Shown in pieces: positions 10,201-18,928 of a DNA stretch of 64,000 nucleotides. A program made the position numbers and the translations under genes. The stretch lies in NCBI GenBank assembly GCA_022448605.1, contig JAKVCM010000002.1, positions 1 to 64,000 of the forward strand, in the 5' to 3' direction. Under the pieces are notes generated by a model that saw nothing but the letters and a program-made list of their open reading frames with translations, did no database searches and was not told the DNA's origin. Source of the stretch: Puniceicoccaceae bacterium. GTDB lineage: Bacteria; Verrucomicrobiota; Verrucomicrobiia; Opitutales; Coraliomargaritaceae. Numbering within the stretch: the stretch's first letter is position 1; each line of letters opens with the position of its first letter.

Positions 10201-10256
10201 TTACAGTCCAAGCTTGCCAAAGCCATCAAGAAACTTGAAAAGGCTCTTCATTAAAC

Positions 10257-10754
10257 ATGACAGATCAAAACTTAGGCCCCACTGGTGAAATTTGTTTCGA
10301 CCTTCCCTCTCCCTATGAACCGCACCCTTGCGGCTTGCTGCACTTGCCCCGTTTTATCGCTAAATGCCGCAAGCACCTAGCGGATGAGTTACCCAAATCC
10401 TACCAAAAGAATTTCTGCCGGGGCTTTGATCGCTTTTTATGCATGCACCTAGGTATCGATCCAAAAGATGTAGTCGAGGCAGTTCGCGAGGCGGGAAAAG
10501 ACGATATAGTTCTTGACCAGCTCTTGGGCGAAATATTCCCCGAAGACCTCAAGCTCGTCGAATGGAACCGAGAAATCACCCGCAAGGGACAAACTAAAGC
10601 CGGCCGCGAATTCTTGGCTGAATCCCTAACTAATATGGGTACACCCGAAATGATCGGTAAGATTGATAGCGTGATGGACATGATGGACTTCGACGAAGGC
10701 CGTATCACTGGATTTTCGGATGAGCGTCGCCGTGAGTGGGAAGCGAATAGATAA
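10257..10754 (+). CDS. DUF5069 domain protein
   Basis: A 165-residue soluble protein. It matches DUF5069 by recognition: LPSPYEPHPCGLLHLPRF near the N-terminus, the central LPKSYQKNFCRGFDRFLC, and LVEWNREI. The family is common in Verrucomicrobiota and Planctomycetota and has no known function. The protein is acidic with no signal peptide or membrane segment. It is divergent from the MFS transporter gene and stands alone; the next gene on the strand, nadC, is 195 bp away across an AT-rich gap. Confidence 0.75.
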   Translation: MTDQNLGPTGEICFDLPSPYEPHPCGLLHLPRFIAKCRKHLADELPKSYQKNFCRGFDRFLCMHLGIDPKDVVEAVREAGKDDIVLDQLLGEIFPEDLKLVEWNREITRKGQTKAGREFLAESLTNMGTPEMIGKIDSVMDMMDFDEGRITGFSDERRREWEANR

Positions 10755-10949
10755 GGCTTTTACGCGCAAGGATGTAAGCGGGAAAATCTACCCATATATA
10801 TTTTTCTTTAATTAATATTTCTGGTCAGCTTTACTAAAGCATGCGGTTTTTACTTTTGCTTTACTAGTAATGTTTACTGCTAATTAGATAGAACCTGAAA
10901 ATACACCTGGGCAATGCTTTATAAGGGTCTTTGAATGGGAATTTAGAAC

Positions 10950-11879
10950 ATGGGCCACGAAGCACGCTACTCGAAAGATACTTTTCAGACCCGCCTTATA
11001 TGGCAGGATCTAGACCCCGATTACCTACGCCAGCTAATTAGCCTTGCTAAAATCGAAGACCTCGCAGGCGCCGGACTGGCAAATCGTCCTGAACGCCTAG
11101 GCGACGTCACGACCGCGCTCATGCCCGAGGGCGCTAAGGGCAAAGCTCAGCTTACTGCACGCGAGCCGCTTGCAGTATGCGGGCTCGGGCTAGTCCAGAC
11201 CACCCTTGATAGCTATGGCCAAGATTGCCAATTCAAAGCCAAGGCTGAAGATGGCCAATCACTCGATCAGGGAGACCCCATTGGCATCCTCAGTGGCAGC
11301 TCTACCGTGCTACTGCAAGCCGAGCGCGTCATCCTCAACTTCCTTCAGCATCTCAGTGGTGTAGCGACTGAGGCTAGGCGCTACGTGGATGCGCTCGGAA
11401 ACAGCCCCTCCGCGTTACTCGACACGCGCAAAACCTTACCCGGTTACCGCGTGCTTCAGAAATATGCCTTTGCTTGCGGGGGCGGCTATAATCACCGCAT
11501 CGGCCTCTTCGATCGCGTCATGCTCAAAGACAATCATCTCGCAGTGGCTGGTGTGACTGGCGGCAAGCGACTGAGCGAAACGGTCGCTCTCGCTGTCAAT
11601 ACTTGCGAAAATATCCCCGTCGAAGTTGAAGTCGATACACTCGAACAAATCATCCCCTCGCTCGAGGCTGGTGCCGACATTATCCTACTCGACAACTTCA
11701 GCCTTCCCGAACTTAAACAGGCCGTCTCAATTGTAGAAGGTCGCGCTTGGACTGAGGCTAGCGGAGGCATTACGCTTAATAGTCTCTCTGCTCTTGGCGA
11801 CCTCGGGCTCGATTTTATTTCAACCGGTGCACCAATCCATCATAGCAGGTGGAAGGATATTGGCCTAGACTGGCTATGA
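10950..11879 (+). CDS. nadC: Nicotinate-nucleotide pyrophosphorylase (quinolinate phosphoribosyltransferase)
   Basis: A 309-residue NadC converting quinolinate and PRPP to nicotinate mononucleotide in de novo NAD synthesis. Family blocks are clear: EDLAGAG and GDVTTALMP near the N-terminus, [12 protein letters not shown], the substrate-binding [12 protein letters not shown] with [24 protein letters not shown], and [10 protein letters not shown]. The end retains SGGITL and FISTGAPIH. The N-terminus is about 20 residues longer than usual. The stop overlaps the birA start (ATGA), and coaX follows, so this is a three-gene cofactor operon (NAD, biotin attachment, CoA). Confidence 0.95.
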   Translation: MGHEARYSKDTFQTRLIWQDLDPDYLRQLISLAKIEDLAGAGLANRPERLGDVTTALMPEGAKGKAQLTAREPLAVCGLGLVQTTLDSYGQDCQFKAKAEDGQSLDQGDPIGILSGSSTVLLQAERVILNFLQHLSGVATEARRYVDALGNSPSALLDTRKTLPGYRVLQKYAFACGGGYNHRIGLFDRVMLKDNHLAVAGVTGGKRLSETVALAVNTCENIPVEVEVDTLEQIIPSLEAGADIILLDNFSLPELKQAVSIVEGRAWTEASGGITLNSLSALGDLGLDFISTGAPIHHSRWKDIGLDWL

Positions 11880-12892
11880 ACGATACCGATTACCGCCAAA
11901 TCTTAGCTAACTGCGATACGCAAACCATATTGACTGCGCTACTCGATGCCCCGGATACTTTTGTATCGGGTAGCTTGCTGGCCGAGCAACTCGGCGTTTC
12001 ACGCCCAGCCATCCATGGTAAACTAGTAAAACTGCGTGAACAAGGCTTTGAGATAGAAGCGATCCGCAACAAGGGTTACCGACTTATCAAAGAACCGGAA
12101 GTGCTCCATGCGTGCTTGATCCATTACTATATGGAAAAATCCTGTGCACCAATTAAGGTTCTCTACTTCCCCGTCATCGACAGCACCAACAGCGAAGCCG
12201 AGCGTCAGTTATCGCGCCGCCGCGCCACGCCCTTCGCAATTGCCTCTAGTTGCCAAACAAGAGGAAGAGGCCGACTCGGGCGCGACTGGCACAGTGCGAG
12301 CGCTGAGAATCTTTATCTCTCCGTCGTCTTTGAGCCGAATATTCCACCGCAAGCGCTCCAGCACTTTACCCTCTGGGCAGGTATTCACATTTGCCGTGCC
12401 CTTCAAGGTCTTGTCCCGAAAACACCCTTGAAAATCAAATGGCCAAACGACCTCTATTGCAATGGGCGCAAGTTTGCTGGCATGCTAACCGAAGCCAAAG
12501 TAGACGCTGACAGCCTGCGTAGCATCGTCTTCGGAATTGGACTGAACGTAAATAGTAACCCCGCAAAATATCCCAGAGAAATTCAAAAAACTGCGACTAG
12601 CCTCTACGCGGCCTGCGGCGAGGAACTAAGGCTAAACCGGGTAGCCGCCATAGTAATCACCGCGACCCAAGCAGCCTACAATACTTGCATCTTTGGTAGT
12701 GGCTCGGAAAACCTCGTCGACGCCTGGGCGCCACTCAACTCGCTTTCCGGACAAAGCGTTACCGCGATTATGAATAATAAAGAAATCACTGGCATCGCAT
12801 GCGGGATCGACGAATCGGGCGCCCTACAACTCCTCGATGAAAGCGGCATCCTCCATTCAGTCAGCGCGGGTGATGTAACACTCAGAAAATGA
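11876..12892 (+). CDS. birA: Biotin-[acetyl-CoA carboxylase] ligase with N-terminal HTH, BirA
   Basis: A 338-residue bifunctional BirA. A winged-helix domain lies at about residues 15-65 ([20 protein letters not shown], then RNKGYRL). The ligase domain shows [19 protein letters not shown] (the biotinoyl-AMP loop), [21 protein letters not shown] and GIGLNVNS, and a C-terminal SH3-like cap ends it. It charges biotin onto the AccB subunit and may repress biotin genes; no biotin operator was recognised here. The ATG at 11876 overlaps the nadC stop by 4 bp, so I prefer it to an earlier in-frame start inside nadC. Confidence 0.95.
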   Translation: MNDTDYRQILANCDTQTILTALLDAPDTFVSGSLLAEQLGVSRPAIHGKLVKLREQGFEIEAIRNKGYRLIKEPEVLHACLIHYYMEKSCAPIKVLYFPVIDSTNSEAERQLSRRRATPFAIASSCQTRGRGRLGRDWHSASAENLYLSVVFEPNIPPQALQHFTLWAGIHICRALQGLVPKTPLKIKWPNDLYCNGRKFAGMLTEAKVDADSLRSIVFGIGLNVNSNPAKYPREIQKTATSLYAACGEELRLNRVAAIVITATQAAYNTCIFGSGSENLVDAWAPLNSLSGQSVTAIMNNKEITGIACGIDESGALQLLDESGILHSVSAGDVTLRK

Positions 12893-12928
12893 CTGATTAA
12901 TTATAAATAATCATTAGTCTGAATTATT

Positions 12929-13693
12929 GTGAATTATTTATGCATAGACGTCGGTAATACCAGTATCCACTACGGGCTGGTTTCAGGCCAGACGGTGCAA
13001 TGCGCGGGAGAGTTCCCTACCCACAATTTTGACCGCACTCCCTCGCCTGAATTTACGCAAGCAGTCACTCCGCTCATTGCTCAAGCCAAAGGTGTCTCCT
13101 ATTGTTCGGTTGTTCCAGCGATCAATGAGAACCTCTGCACCAGCCTCGCCGAGTTTGCCAAACCGATTTTTCATCTTACTTGCGAGAATTGCACGGGGCT
13201 CGATCTAGCCTACCCGAAGCCCTACGAGATCGGGGAAGACCGCATCGCTAACGCAATCGCGGCGCAGGAGTTCTACAGCATTCCTGCAATCGTCATCGAT
13301 ATGGGCACCGCTGTTACTTTCGACATTATTAGTAGTAAAGGCTATGAAGGTGGTATCATTGCGCCCGGACTCGCCGTGATGACCCGCTATTTGCATGAGC
13401 AAACCGCCCTCTTGCCAGAATTGAAGCCTGAAGACCTCGTCTGTGTCAAAGGAGCCATAGGTAAATCCACTGTAGACGCCATGAAGCTTGGTGTGGCCGT
13501 CGGGTTTTCTGGTATGATCCAATCTATCTTAGATAAAGTAATTGATGGTCTAGCGGAGAGAGGCGAATTGAACCCTGTCGTTCTTTCGACCGGCGGCAGC
13601 GTTGCCAATCTCACAAAAGACTGGGCGCAAAAAAGCGAGTTCGTTAAAGACCTCACCTTAATGGGGCTTGGCGTAGCAGTAAAACGTGCTTAA
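12929..13693 (+). CDS. coaX: Type III pantothenate kinase, CoaX
   Basis: A 254-residue ASKHA-fold kinase for the first step of CoA synthesis. The N-terminal phosphate loop is [13 protein letters not shown], the second nucleotide motif is [13 protein letters not shown], then [11 protein letters not shown] and late [12 protein letters not shown]. The pantothenate-binding block [14 protein letters not shown] is present. The start is GTG at 12929; the Asp of the first motif is codon 7, so no later start is possible. It lies 36 bp after birA in the nadC-birA-coaX cluster. The length is normal for the family. Confidence 0.93.
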   Translation: MNYLCIDVGNTSIHYGLVSGQTVQCAGEFPTHNFDRTPSPEFTQAVTPLIAQAKGVSYCSVVPAINENLCTSLAEFAKPIFHLTCENCTGLDLAYPKPYEIGEDRIANAIAAQEFYSIPAIVIDMGTAVTFDIISSKGYEGGIIAPGLAVMTRYLHEQTALLPELKPEDLVCVKGAIGKSTVDAMKLGVAVGFSGMIQSILDKVIDGLAERGELNPVVLSTGGSVANLTKDWAQKSEFVKDLTLMGLGVAVKRA

Positions 13694-13803
13694 GTTTCAA
13701 AGTTATTTAAAAGCTACTTTTTGTTGTTAGCGAACACTATGCCTCAATGAATAGATAGATAGTTTTAAATTGCGCTAGTAAACTTAGGTTTTAAAAAGTG
13801 TTT

Positions 13804-14334
13804 ATGAGGTCTTTATTTGTATTTTTAATCATCATTGCTCTGACTACTAAAAGCTGGGGAGAATTTTATCTGGATGCTAGCCGCTGTGAGTTCGGCAAAA
13901 TTAATTTCCAGGCTTCAAATCTACAAGGGGCTAACGATTATATTTCTGAAGAGTTTGTAGAATTAAAAGATGGTGATGTCCTCTATGTGCTTAACTTTAG
14001 CGCTAATTACGAAGCTCCTTTTTACTATACTGCGAATACCGGCGGAACCGGAACCAGTAGCCAAGTAAACATTGGTATATTTACAAGAAACAACAATGAA
14101 AGCGAATACCTTGACGCAATTAGTTACAGAAGTGGTGGCGGAATGGCATTCTTGAATAGTGCCTTTAATGGAATATATTTAGTTGGGCCAACAAAGGTAT
14201 TTATAGGTCTCCCTTTTTCGGCAAATTATGAAAATTATGTTGAATATCGAACTTCAAGTAATGCATTTTCGTGTTCATTGCACTATGCTATACAGAGAAA
14301 ACGGGTTGTTAACCCTCAAGTAGTTAACGATTAA
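13804..14334 (+). CDS. Predicted secreted protein of unknown family
   Basis: A 176-residue protein from ATG 13804 (a GTG at 13798 adds two residues). A Sec signal peptide (hydrophobic core at residues 4-15, likely cleavage after SWG) is followed by a Ser/Asn/Tyr/Gly-rich mature part. That part has two Cys, several aromatic-alternating beta-like stretches and the low-complexity patch TGGTGTSS. I do not recognise the family. The coding sequence and both flanks are more AT-rich than neighbours, and no obvious partner is adjacent; coaX and miaB flank it. It looks like a lineage-restricted or recently acquired gene, but that is inference. Confidence 0.55.
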   Translation: MRSLFVFLIIIALTTKSWGEFYLDASRCEFGKINFQASNLQGANDYISEEFVELKDGDVLYVLNFSANYEAPFYYTANTGGTGTSSQVNIGIFTRNNNESEYLDAISYRSGGGMAFLNSAFNGIYLVGPTKVFIGLPFSANYENYVEYRTSSNAFSCSLHYAIQRKRVVNPQVVND

Positions 14335-14411
14335 TTTTACTTTTTATAAGCCCGAATAAATAGGCCTTAACTATTGGTTATAATAGCCTAGAATATTTGT
14401 ATTCTTCCCCA

Positions 14412-15797
14412 ATGAACCGTGTTTATATCAAAACCTACGGGTGCCAAATGAATGAGCGCGACTCCGATGCAGTCGCGGCGATGCTTCGCGGGAAAGGTTA
14501 TTCTGTGATCGATAATGAACAGGATGCCGACGTCATCCTATTAAACACTTGTAGTGTGCGTGATCAAGCTGAGCAAAAGGCGATCGGCAAGGCGGGTCAC
14601 CTGATGAAGCGAAAGCTTAAAAACCCTAACTTCATCGTCGGAGTTATGGGCTGTATGGCGCAAAATCGAGGCGAGGCTCTCCTTGATAGTCTGCCAGACC
14701 TAGACTTAGTAATTGGCACGCAAAAATTTCACCACGTTCCTGATCATCTGAGCAACATGATTGCTACTATGCAAGGACAAGGGCCGCGGCCGGAGTCCAT
14801 AGTCGACCTTGCTGAAGAGCTCGATTCGCAAAATACGATCAAGGCACATCTTGATGATAAACTTCAAATCACTGCCTTCGTTAGTATTATGCAGGGCTGT
14901 AATATGAAATGTGCTTACTGCATCGTACCAAAGACACGAGGAGTGGAACGAGCTCGCCCAATGGAAGCGATTGTCGAAGAAATTGAAGGTTTAGCCGCCA
15001 AAGGCACTCGTGAAGTCACTCTTTTAGGGCAAATTGTTAATCAATACGGAATCCGTGAATTCCCCTTTGTTGATAAGAAGAGTCCGTTCGTCCAATTACT
15101 AGAAAAAGTGCACGCAATCGAAGGCATTGAGCGCATTCGTTTCACTAGCCCACACCCAATCGGTTTTAAGGATGATTTGATCGAATGCTACGCGTCTATG
15201 CCTAAACTTTGTGAGTATCTACACTTTCCCATGCAGAGCGGTAGTGACCGCATTCTTAAGGCGATGCGCCGCCCCTACTCGATTGATAAGTTTCGTAGCA
15301 TTATTGATAAGATTCGCAAAGTGCGCCCCGACATATACATTTCAACCGACATCATTGTTGGCTTTCCGGGCGAAACAGACGAAGATTTTGAATTAACAAG
15401 GAAGCATTTCGAGGAGATCGGCTTCGACATGGCCTACCTCTTTAAATACAGCGTGCGCCCTGACACTACGGCTGAACCTCTGGGGGATCCGATCACAAAA
15501 GCGCAGAAAGAACACCGCAACCAAGTGCTTTTGGAGATTCTCGCAAAGAGCTCTCTAGAAAGAAACGAGAGTCTTGTTGATAAAGTCGAAGATGTTCTTT
15601 TTGAGGGTCCCGCCAAAAAAGGAGAAGATATGTTCGTTGGTCGTACTCGTGGTAACCGCGTGGTTATCGTAAAAGCGAACCAGCGTCTCGTTGGACAACT
15701 CGTCCCTGTTCGTTTTAGCCGAGTAACCACCAATACACTCTATGGGGACTTGGTATTAGAGGGCGTTGAGAACGAAATGGAAGCGGTTACATTATAG
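14412..15797 (+). CDS. miaB: tRNA-2-methylthio-N6-dimethylallyladenosine synthase, MiaB
   Basis: A 461-residue methylthiotransferase. The N-terminal UPF0004 domain has the three auxiliary cluster cysteines (TYGCQMNERDS, LNTCSVRDQAEQKA, GVMGCMAQ). The radical-SAM motif is GCNMKCAYCIVPKTRG, and a TRAM domain follows at the end (EGPAKKGEDMFVGRTRGNRVV). It adds a methylthio group to i6A37 of tRNAs reading U-starting codons. The motif usually written LLGQNVNSY reads LLGQIVNQY here. The ATG at 14412 puts the first cluster Cys at residue 11, the normal position. It stands alone on the plus strand and converges on the HspQ-like gene. Confidence 0.95.
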   Translation: MNRVYIKTYGCQMNERDSDAVAAMLRGKGYSVIDNEQDADVILLNTCSVRDQAEQKAIGKAGHLMKRKLKNPNFIVGVMGCMAQNRGEALLDSLPDLDLVIGTQKFHHVPDHLSNMIATMQGQGPRPESIVDLAEELDSQNTIKAHLDDKLQITAFVSIMQGCNMKCAYCIVPKTRGVERARPMEAIVEEIEGLAAKGTREVTLLGQIVNQYGIREFPFVDKKSPFVQLLEKVHAIEGIERIRFTSPHPIGFKDDLIECYASMPKLCEYLHFPMQSGSDRILKAMRRPYSIDKFRSIIDKIRKVRPDIYISTDIIVGFPGETDEDFELTRKHFEEIGFDMAYLFKYSVRPDTTAEPLGDPITKAQKEHRNQVLLEILAKSSLERNESLVDKVEDVLFEGPAKKGEDMFVGRTRGNRVVIVKANQRLVGQLVPVRFSRVTTNTLYGDLVLEGVENEMEAVTL

Positions 15798-15834
15798 TCG
15801 CTTGGGTGTCTCTACCTAAAGGATTTGATTCGCA

Positions 15835-16218
15835 CTAAATTGAACAAGCGCCAGTGCTATGATTTTCTTTTAGGCCATAGCGGCCGTCTTCTAATTTAGT
15901 AAAATAACAGCCGATGCGAGGGTGATCAATCGCTTGGCCGCTAGTATCTTGTTTTAAATTAGAATGGGCGACATAAGTACTCAGGCCTCCACTATCGTGA
16001 ACTAACACGTGATACCAAGGTTGATTTCGATTGGGCTGTGTTTTGTTAGTTTTATACCAAGTATCCCCAGCCATGCAAACGGGATCGACCGCGACAATGA
16101 CGCCTCGATAGCCGTAGTTTTGGTGAGTCACAACAAGGCCAAGATCATAAAAAATATTGGGTGATGCGCCGCCATCAATGTCTGAGAGTCTGATTAACAC
16201 GTATAGGATATTAAGCAA
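15835..16218 (-). CDS. HspQ/YccV-like protein (hemimethylated-DNA-binding family)
   Basis: Up to 127 residues. The YccV-like domain is clear: FYDLGLVVTHQNYGYRGVI, DPVC, W near the middle, TQPNRNQPWYHVLVHD, TYVAHSNLKQD. Family member HspQ is a heat-shock specificity factor of Lon in enterobacteria; the original name reflects binding to hemimethylated oriC DNA. Which applies here is unknown. The start is uncertain: a TTG at 16216-16218 gives the longest form, while a GTG at 16198-16200 begins six codons later. It lies 13 bp downstream of ispH on the same strand and may share its transcript. Confidence 0.78.
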   Translation of the reverse strand: MLNILYVLIRLSDIDGGASPNIFYDLGLVVTHQNYGYRGVIVAVDPVCMAGDTWYKTNKTQPNRNQPWYHVLVHDSGGLSTYVAHSNLKQDTSGQAIDHPRIGCYFTKLEDGRYGLKENHSTGACSI

Positions 16219-16231
16219 CTAATCGAATTCT

Positions 16232-17887
16232 TCAAGTTTCTGAGTGAAAAGCTTCTAAAACTTCGCTCATTGAGCGAATTTCCTCTGGCGGAAAGAAGCT
16301 GTTTATGCGGCTAATTACCTGCTGGATGATACCATCAGGACAGGAAGCGCCACCAGTAAGAAGTATGTGAGGCTTCTTCACTGAAGTATCGAAAAGGGGA
16401 CGCTCTTTTTCAATCGTGGTAGAACCTTTGGGTAGGTTGTAGGGAAAAATGTAATGCCGGACAGTTTTAAGAGAGAGGAGATTGCTCTCAGACTGAATGT
16501 AATGAGCGTGTTCACCAAAACGCTCGGCACAAACGCGGTAGAGTTGAAACGTATTGGAGCTATTTTTACCGCCAACTACTAGCGCGGCATCAATAGTTTG
16601 CTCGAATGCTTGCTGGAGAGCGTCTTGATTGACCTGTGTCGCGTAACAGAGGGTGTCGCCTTTACCCTCTGAACAAAGGTGATTAGCTACTTTAGACTCG
16701 CCGTATTTCGCAATCATCACTTCGCGGAGATAGTCAATAATTGTAAGGGTTTCATTCCGCAGGAGAGTGGTTTGGTTAACCACAGCGATTTTTTCAAAGT
16801 CACGCGTGGGGTCTAAACCATCGGAGTAAAGTCCTGCAAAATACTTTTTTAAGAGCGCGGCCTTCTTTGAAGTCTCTGCTTGGATGACCTCGGCTAAATG
16901 TTGCGCGTGCTCCATATTACGGATTATTAGGGCAGGACCATAACTTGAACTATTAGAAAGTGTGGCCTTAGTCTCTTCGTGCTCTGATTTCCCATGTATA
17001 ATAACAGTGAAGCCCTCTCGCGCATAACGGCGAGCCGCTTTCCAGACCTTTTCTACGAGCATACAAGTCGCGTCGTTTTCACGAATGGAAAGACCACGGC
17101 GAATTAGACGTGCTTTATCTTCATTAGTCGCGCCGAAGGCTGGGATAATTACAATATCGTCCTGCGTTAGTTGATTCCAAAGAGCGTTTGAGTCTTCCTT
17201 GCTGTTAGCCATCTTTCCATCAGCACGTAGAGGATGGCCTTTGTCCGTTTGTAAATAACGAAGCCCGCGCGAGAGAAGGTCTTTGTTAACGAATGGATTG
17301 TGAATTAACTCACTAAGCATGAATACCCGTTTACTGGGATGTGTGGCCACAGTCTCATAAGCGCGTTCAATCGCATTTTGCACGCCGAGACAAAAGCCGA
17401 AGTGGCTAGGAATAATGTAACTAACCGCACCAAAATCTAGCACTGCGGCCTTGCTTGGAGACTTTTCTTTTTTACGTCTCGCTTCTTTGATCGCTAAGCA
17501 AAGTGCACTCTGGTAAAGCGCTTCGGATTGACTATCGATGTAAACAGAGCGATTGCGTTCATTTTTGGTGCGGAAGCGAAAGATGTATTCATTTTCACCC
17601 ATTCCGAGATAAGGAATGCGGTGTAGTTCCCCATTAATCGCCTCTAAGACCGCTGCTAATTTAGCTGTTTGAGAAAGTGAGCGAAGATTAAAAATGGTCT
17701 GCCAATTTTTTGTAGCTCCGCCACTATCCGAGAGCACGGTGCAGAGGATCGGTTGATGTTTGAGCGTTGTCAGATCATGCCAAATGTAACTTCCGACCTC
17801 TATTTCTGCTAGGTCGTAAACACCATTGGCATCTTTTATCACCAACAAGTGATTTTTAGCATTAAAAAGCAGTCGAATAGGATCCAT
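16232..17887 (-). CDS. ispH: 4-hydroxy-3-methylbut-2-enyl diphosphate reductase (IspH) with long N-terminal extension
   Basis: A 551-residue protein. The C-terminal about 390 residues are IspH: first cluster Cys in HFGFCLGVQNA (residue 166), HNPFVNKDL, second Cys in NDATCMLVEKV, proton-relay Glu region HGKSEHEETKATLS, NQTTLLRNET, third Cys in LCYATQVNQDAL, and GGKNSSNTFQLYRVC. These look like the plant/cyanobacterial type more than the E. coli type. It makes IPP and DMAPP in the MEP pathway. Oddly, about 155 residues precede the IspH domain and match nothing I recognise. The ATG at 17885-17887 is preferred over a TTG six codons upstream. It follows osmC by 8 bp. Confidence 0.88.
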   Translation of the reverse strand: MDPIRLLFNAKNHLLVIKDANGVYDLAEIEVGSYIWHDLTTLKHQPILCTVLSDSGGATKNWQTIFNLRSLSQTAKLAAVLEAINGELHRIPYLGMGENEYIFRFRTKNERNRSVYIDSQSEALYQSALCLAIKEARRKKEKSPSKAAVLDFGAVSYIIPSHFGFCLGVQNAIERAYETVATHPSKRVFMLSELIHNPFVNKDLLSRGLRYLQTDKGHPLRADGKMANSKEDSNALWNQLTQDDIVIIPAFGATNEDKARLIRRGLSIRENDATCMLVEKVWKAARRYAREGFTVIIHGKSEHEETKATLSNSSSYGPALIIRNMEHAQHLAEVIQAETSKKAALLKKYFAGLYSDGLDPTRDFEKIAVVNQTTLLRNETLTIIDYLREVMIAKYGESKVANHLCSEGKGDTLCYATQVNQDALQQAFEQTIDAALVVGGKNSSNTFQLYRVCAERFGEHAHYIQSESNLLSLKTVRHYIFPYNLPKGSTTIEKERPLFDTSVKKPHILLTGGASCPDGIIQQVISRINSFFPPEEIRSMSEVLEAFHSET

Positions 17888-17895
17888 TTTATTAG

Positions 17896-18303
17896 TCAGT
17901 GCCAATGGAAACAGATAGGTTTTTCAATTTTTGAACTTAAACTATGGTGCACAGGACAAGCTCTAGCTGCAAGTTCAACAGTATGCTTTGCTTTATCGTC
18001 CAGTTTAACAGGTAGCCAGATCTCAATGTTGAGTTTAATAATACGGCGTGGTTTGAATTCGGACATCTCATTTTGCACTTCGACTCGCATCCCTGTGAGA
18101 TCAAAACCAAGCTTTTCCATTTGCATACCAATAATTGTTGCAATACAAGAGCCGAGTGCTGCCGAACAGAGATCTGTCGGCGAAGCAATTTCGCCCTTTC
18201 CATTATTGTCTATTGGTGCGTCAGTTGGAAAGAAAGTACCTGTTGGTTCGTGGATCACTTTACATCGTAATGCACCCTCATACTTGACAATCATCTTTAT
18301 CAT
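17896..18303 (-). CDS. OsmC/Ohr family protein
   Basis: A 135-residue protein with the OsmC fold markers SPTDLCSAALGSCIATIIGM (first redox Cys) and ACPVHHSLSS (second Cys). Two such Cys reduce organic or fatty-acid hydroperoxides in this family. It is cytosolic with no signal peptide, and the length is typical (about 140). The ATG at 18301-18303 is used; an internal ATG three codons later is possible. It is upstream of ispH on the same strand and divergent from the RelE/ParE-like gene. A perfect 18-bp palindrome in the shared upstream region may bind a regulator. Confidence 0.88.
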   Translation of the reverse strand: MIKMIVKYEGALRCKVIHEPTGTFFPTDAPIDNNGKGEIASPTDLCSAALGSCIATIIGMQMEKLGFDLTGMRVEVQNEMSEFKPRRIIKLNIEIWLPVKLDDKAKHTVELAARACPVHHSLSSKIEKPICFHWH

Positions 18304-18365
18304 TCGAAGGACTTTGTTTAAGAATCAAATCGGGTCAATTCGTATGCGCAGGAGCTAATGTGAAA

Positions 18366-18383
18366 GTTGCCCATATGGGCAAC
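18366..18383. promoter_or_regulatory. Perfect 18-bp palindrome in the osmC / RelE-like divergent region
   Basis: GTTGCCCATATGGGCAAC reads identically on both strands. It lies 62 bp upstream of the osmC start on one side and 27 bp upstream of a TATAAT (18411-18416) on the other. That geometry fits a dimeric regulator controlling one or both divergent genes. No T-tract follows, so it is not an intrinsic terminator. The regulator is unknown. Confidence 0.5.
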
Positions 18384-18410
18384 CGAGTCAAAACGGATAT
18401 CTTACATGTG

Positions 18411-18416
18411 TATAAT
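18411..18416 (+). promoter_or_regulatory. Possible -10 element for the RelE/ParE-like gene
   Basis: TATAAT matches the sigma70 -10 consensus exactly, 130 bp upstream of the next plus-strand start. The -35 region at 17 bp spacing is poor (TCAAAA), so the promoter may depend on an activator or be spurious. Confidence 0.35.
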
Positions 18417-18545
18417 TTTTACGTGGTTAATATTTTGCGCGTCTGTGTAACCATCCAACCGAGCAGAAGCATTCTACGATTGCACCAGAAGTGCGCAGAG
18501 TTAGTGTAGGCTTTTATTTCCAAGCCAAGTCCCACCTCAAAAACT

Positions 18546-18914
18546 ATGTTTCAAGTCAATTTCAGCGAACAAAGTATGCATGAGCTCAACCAGCTTGACA
18601 CGCGATCACAGATGCTGCTCGTAGAAGTTGTAAGTACACTTAAACATGAGCAATTGGAAAATCCCAATGAAGAATTAGGTCGTTTTCATCGTAACGGAAA
18701 AACCTACTATCGCGTACGGGCCGGCGAATTTCGCATTTATTTCGAACAAGAAGGTGATGCACTCTTCGCCCACTACATCCTACATAAAAATACACTCACT
18801 GATTTTATTTTTAGGTTTAAATTGCCCTTTACTGAGGAGTTCATGCTCGAAGAGGAAGACTCTTTTTGGAAATACCTTGAGTCTCTGCGCCACAAAGATG
18901 CAGTTGAGAAATAA
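18546..18914 (+). CDS. RelE/ParE-fold protein, orphan toxin-like
   Basis: A 122-residue protein whose first 90 residues resemble the RelE/ParE toxin fold. It has an N-terminal strand FQVNFSEQSMHELNQLD, two helices, then HRNGKTYYRVRAGEFRIYFEQEGD and FAHYILHKNTLTDFIFR. The RVRAGEFRIYF strand is the usual core with basic residues. An acidic tail follows (LEEEDSFWKYLES). No antitoxin gene is adjacent, since pssA starts 14 bp downstream. It may therefore be a domesticated housekeeping member rather than an addiction module. Verrucomicrobial genomes carry similar stand-alone genes as far as I recall. Fold confidence is fair, function unknown. Confidence 0.6.
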   Translation: MFQVNFSEQSMHELNQLDTRSQMLLVEVVSTLKHEQLENPNEELGRFHRNGKTYYRVRAGEFRIYFEQEGDALFAHYILHKNTLTDFIFRFKLPFTEEFMLEEEDSFWKYLESLRHKDAVEK

Positions 18915-18928
18915 ATTTTTTGTTTTCA

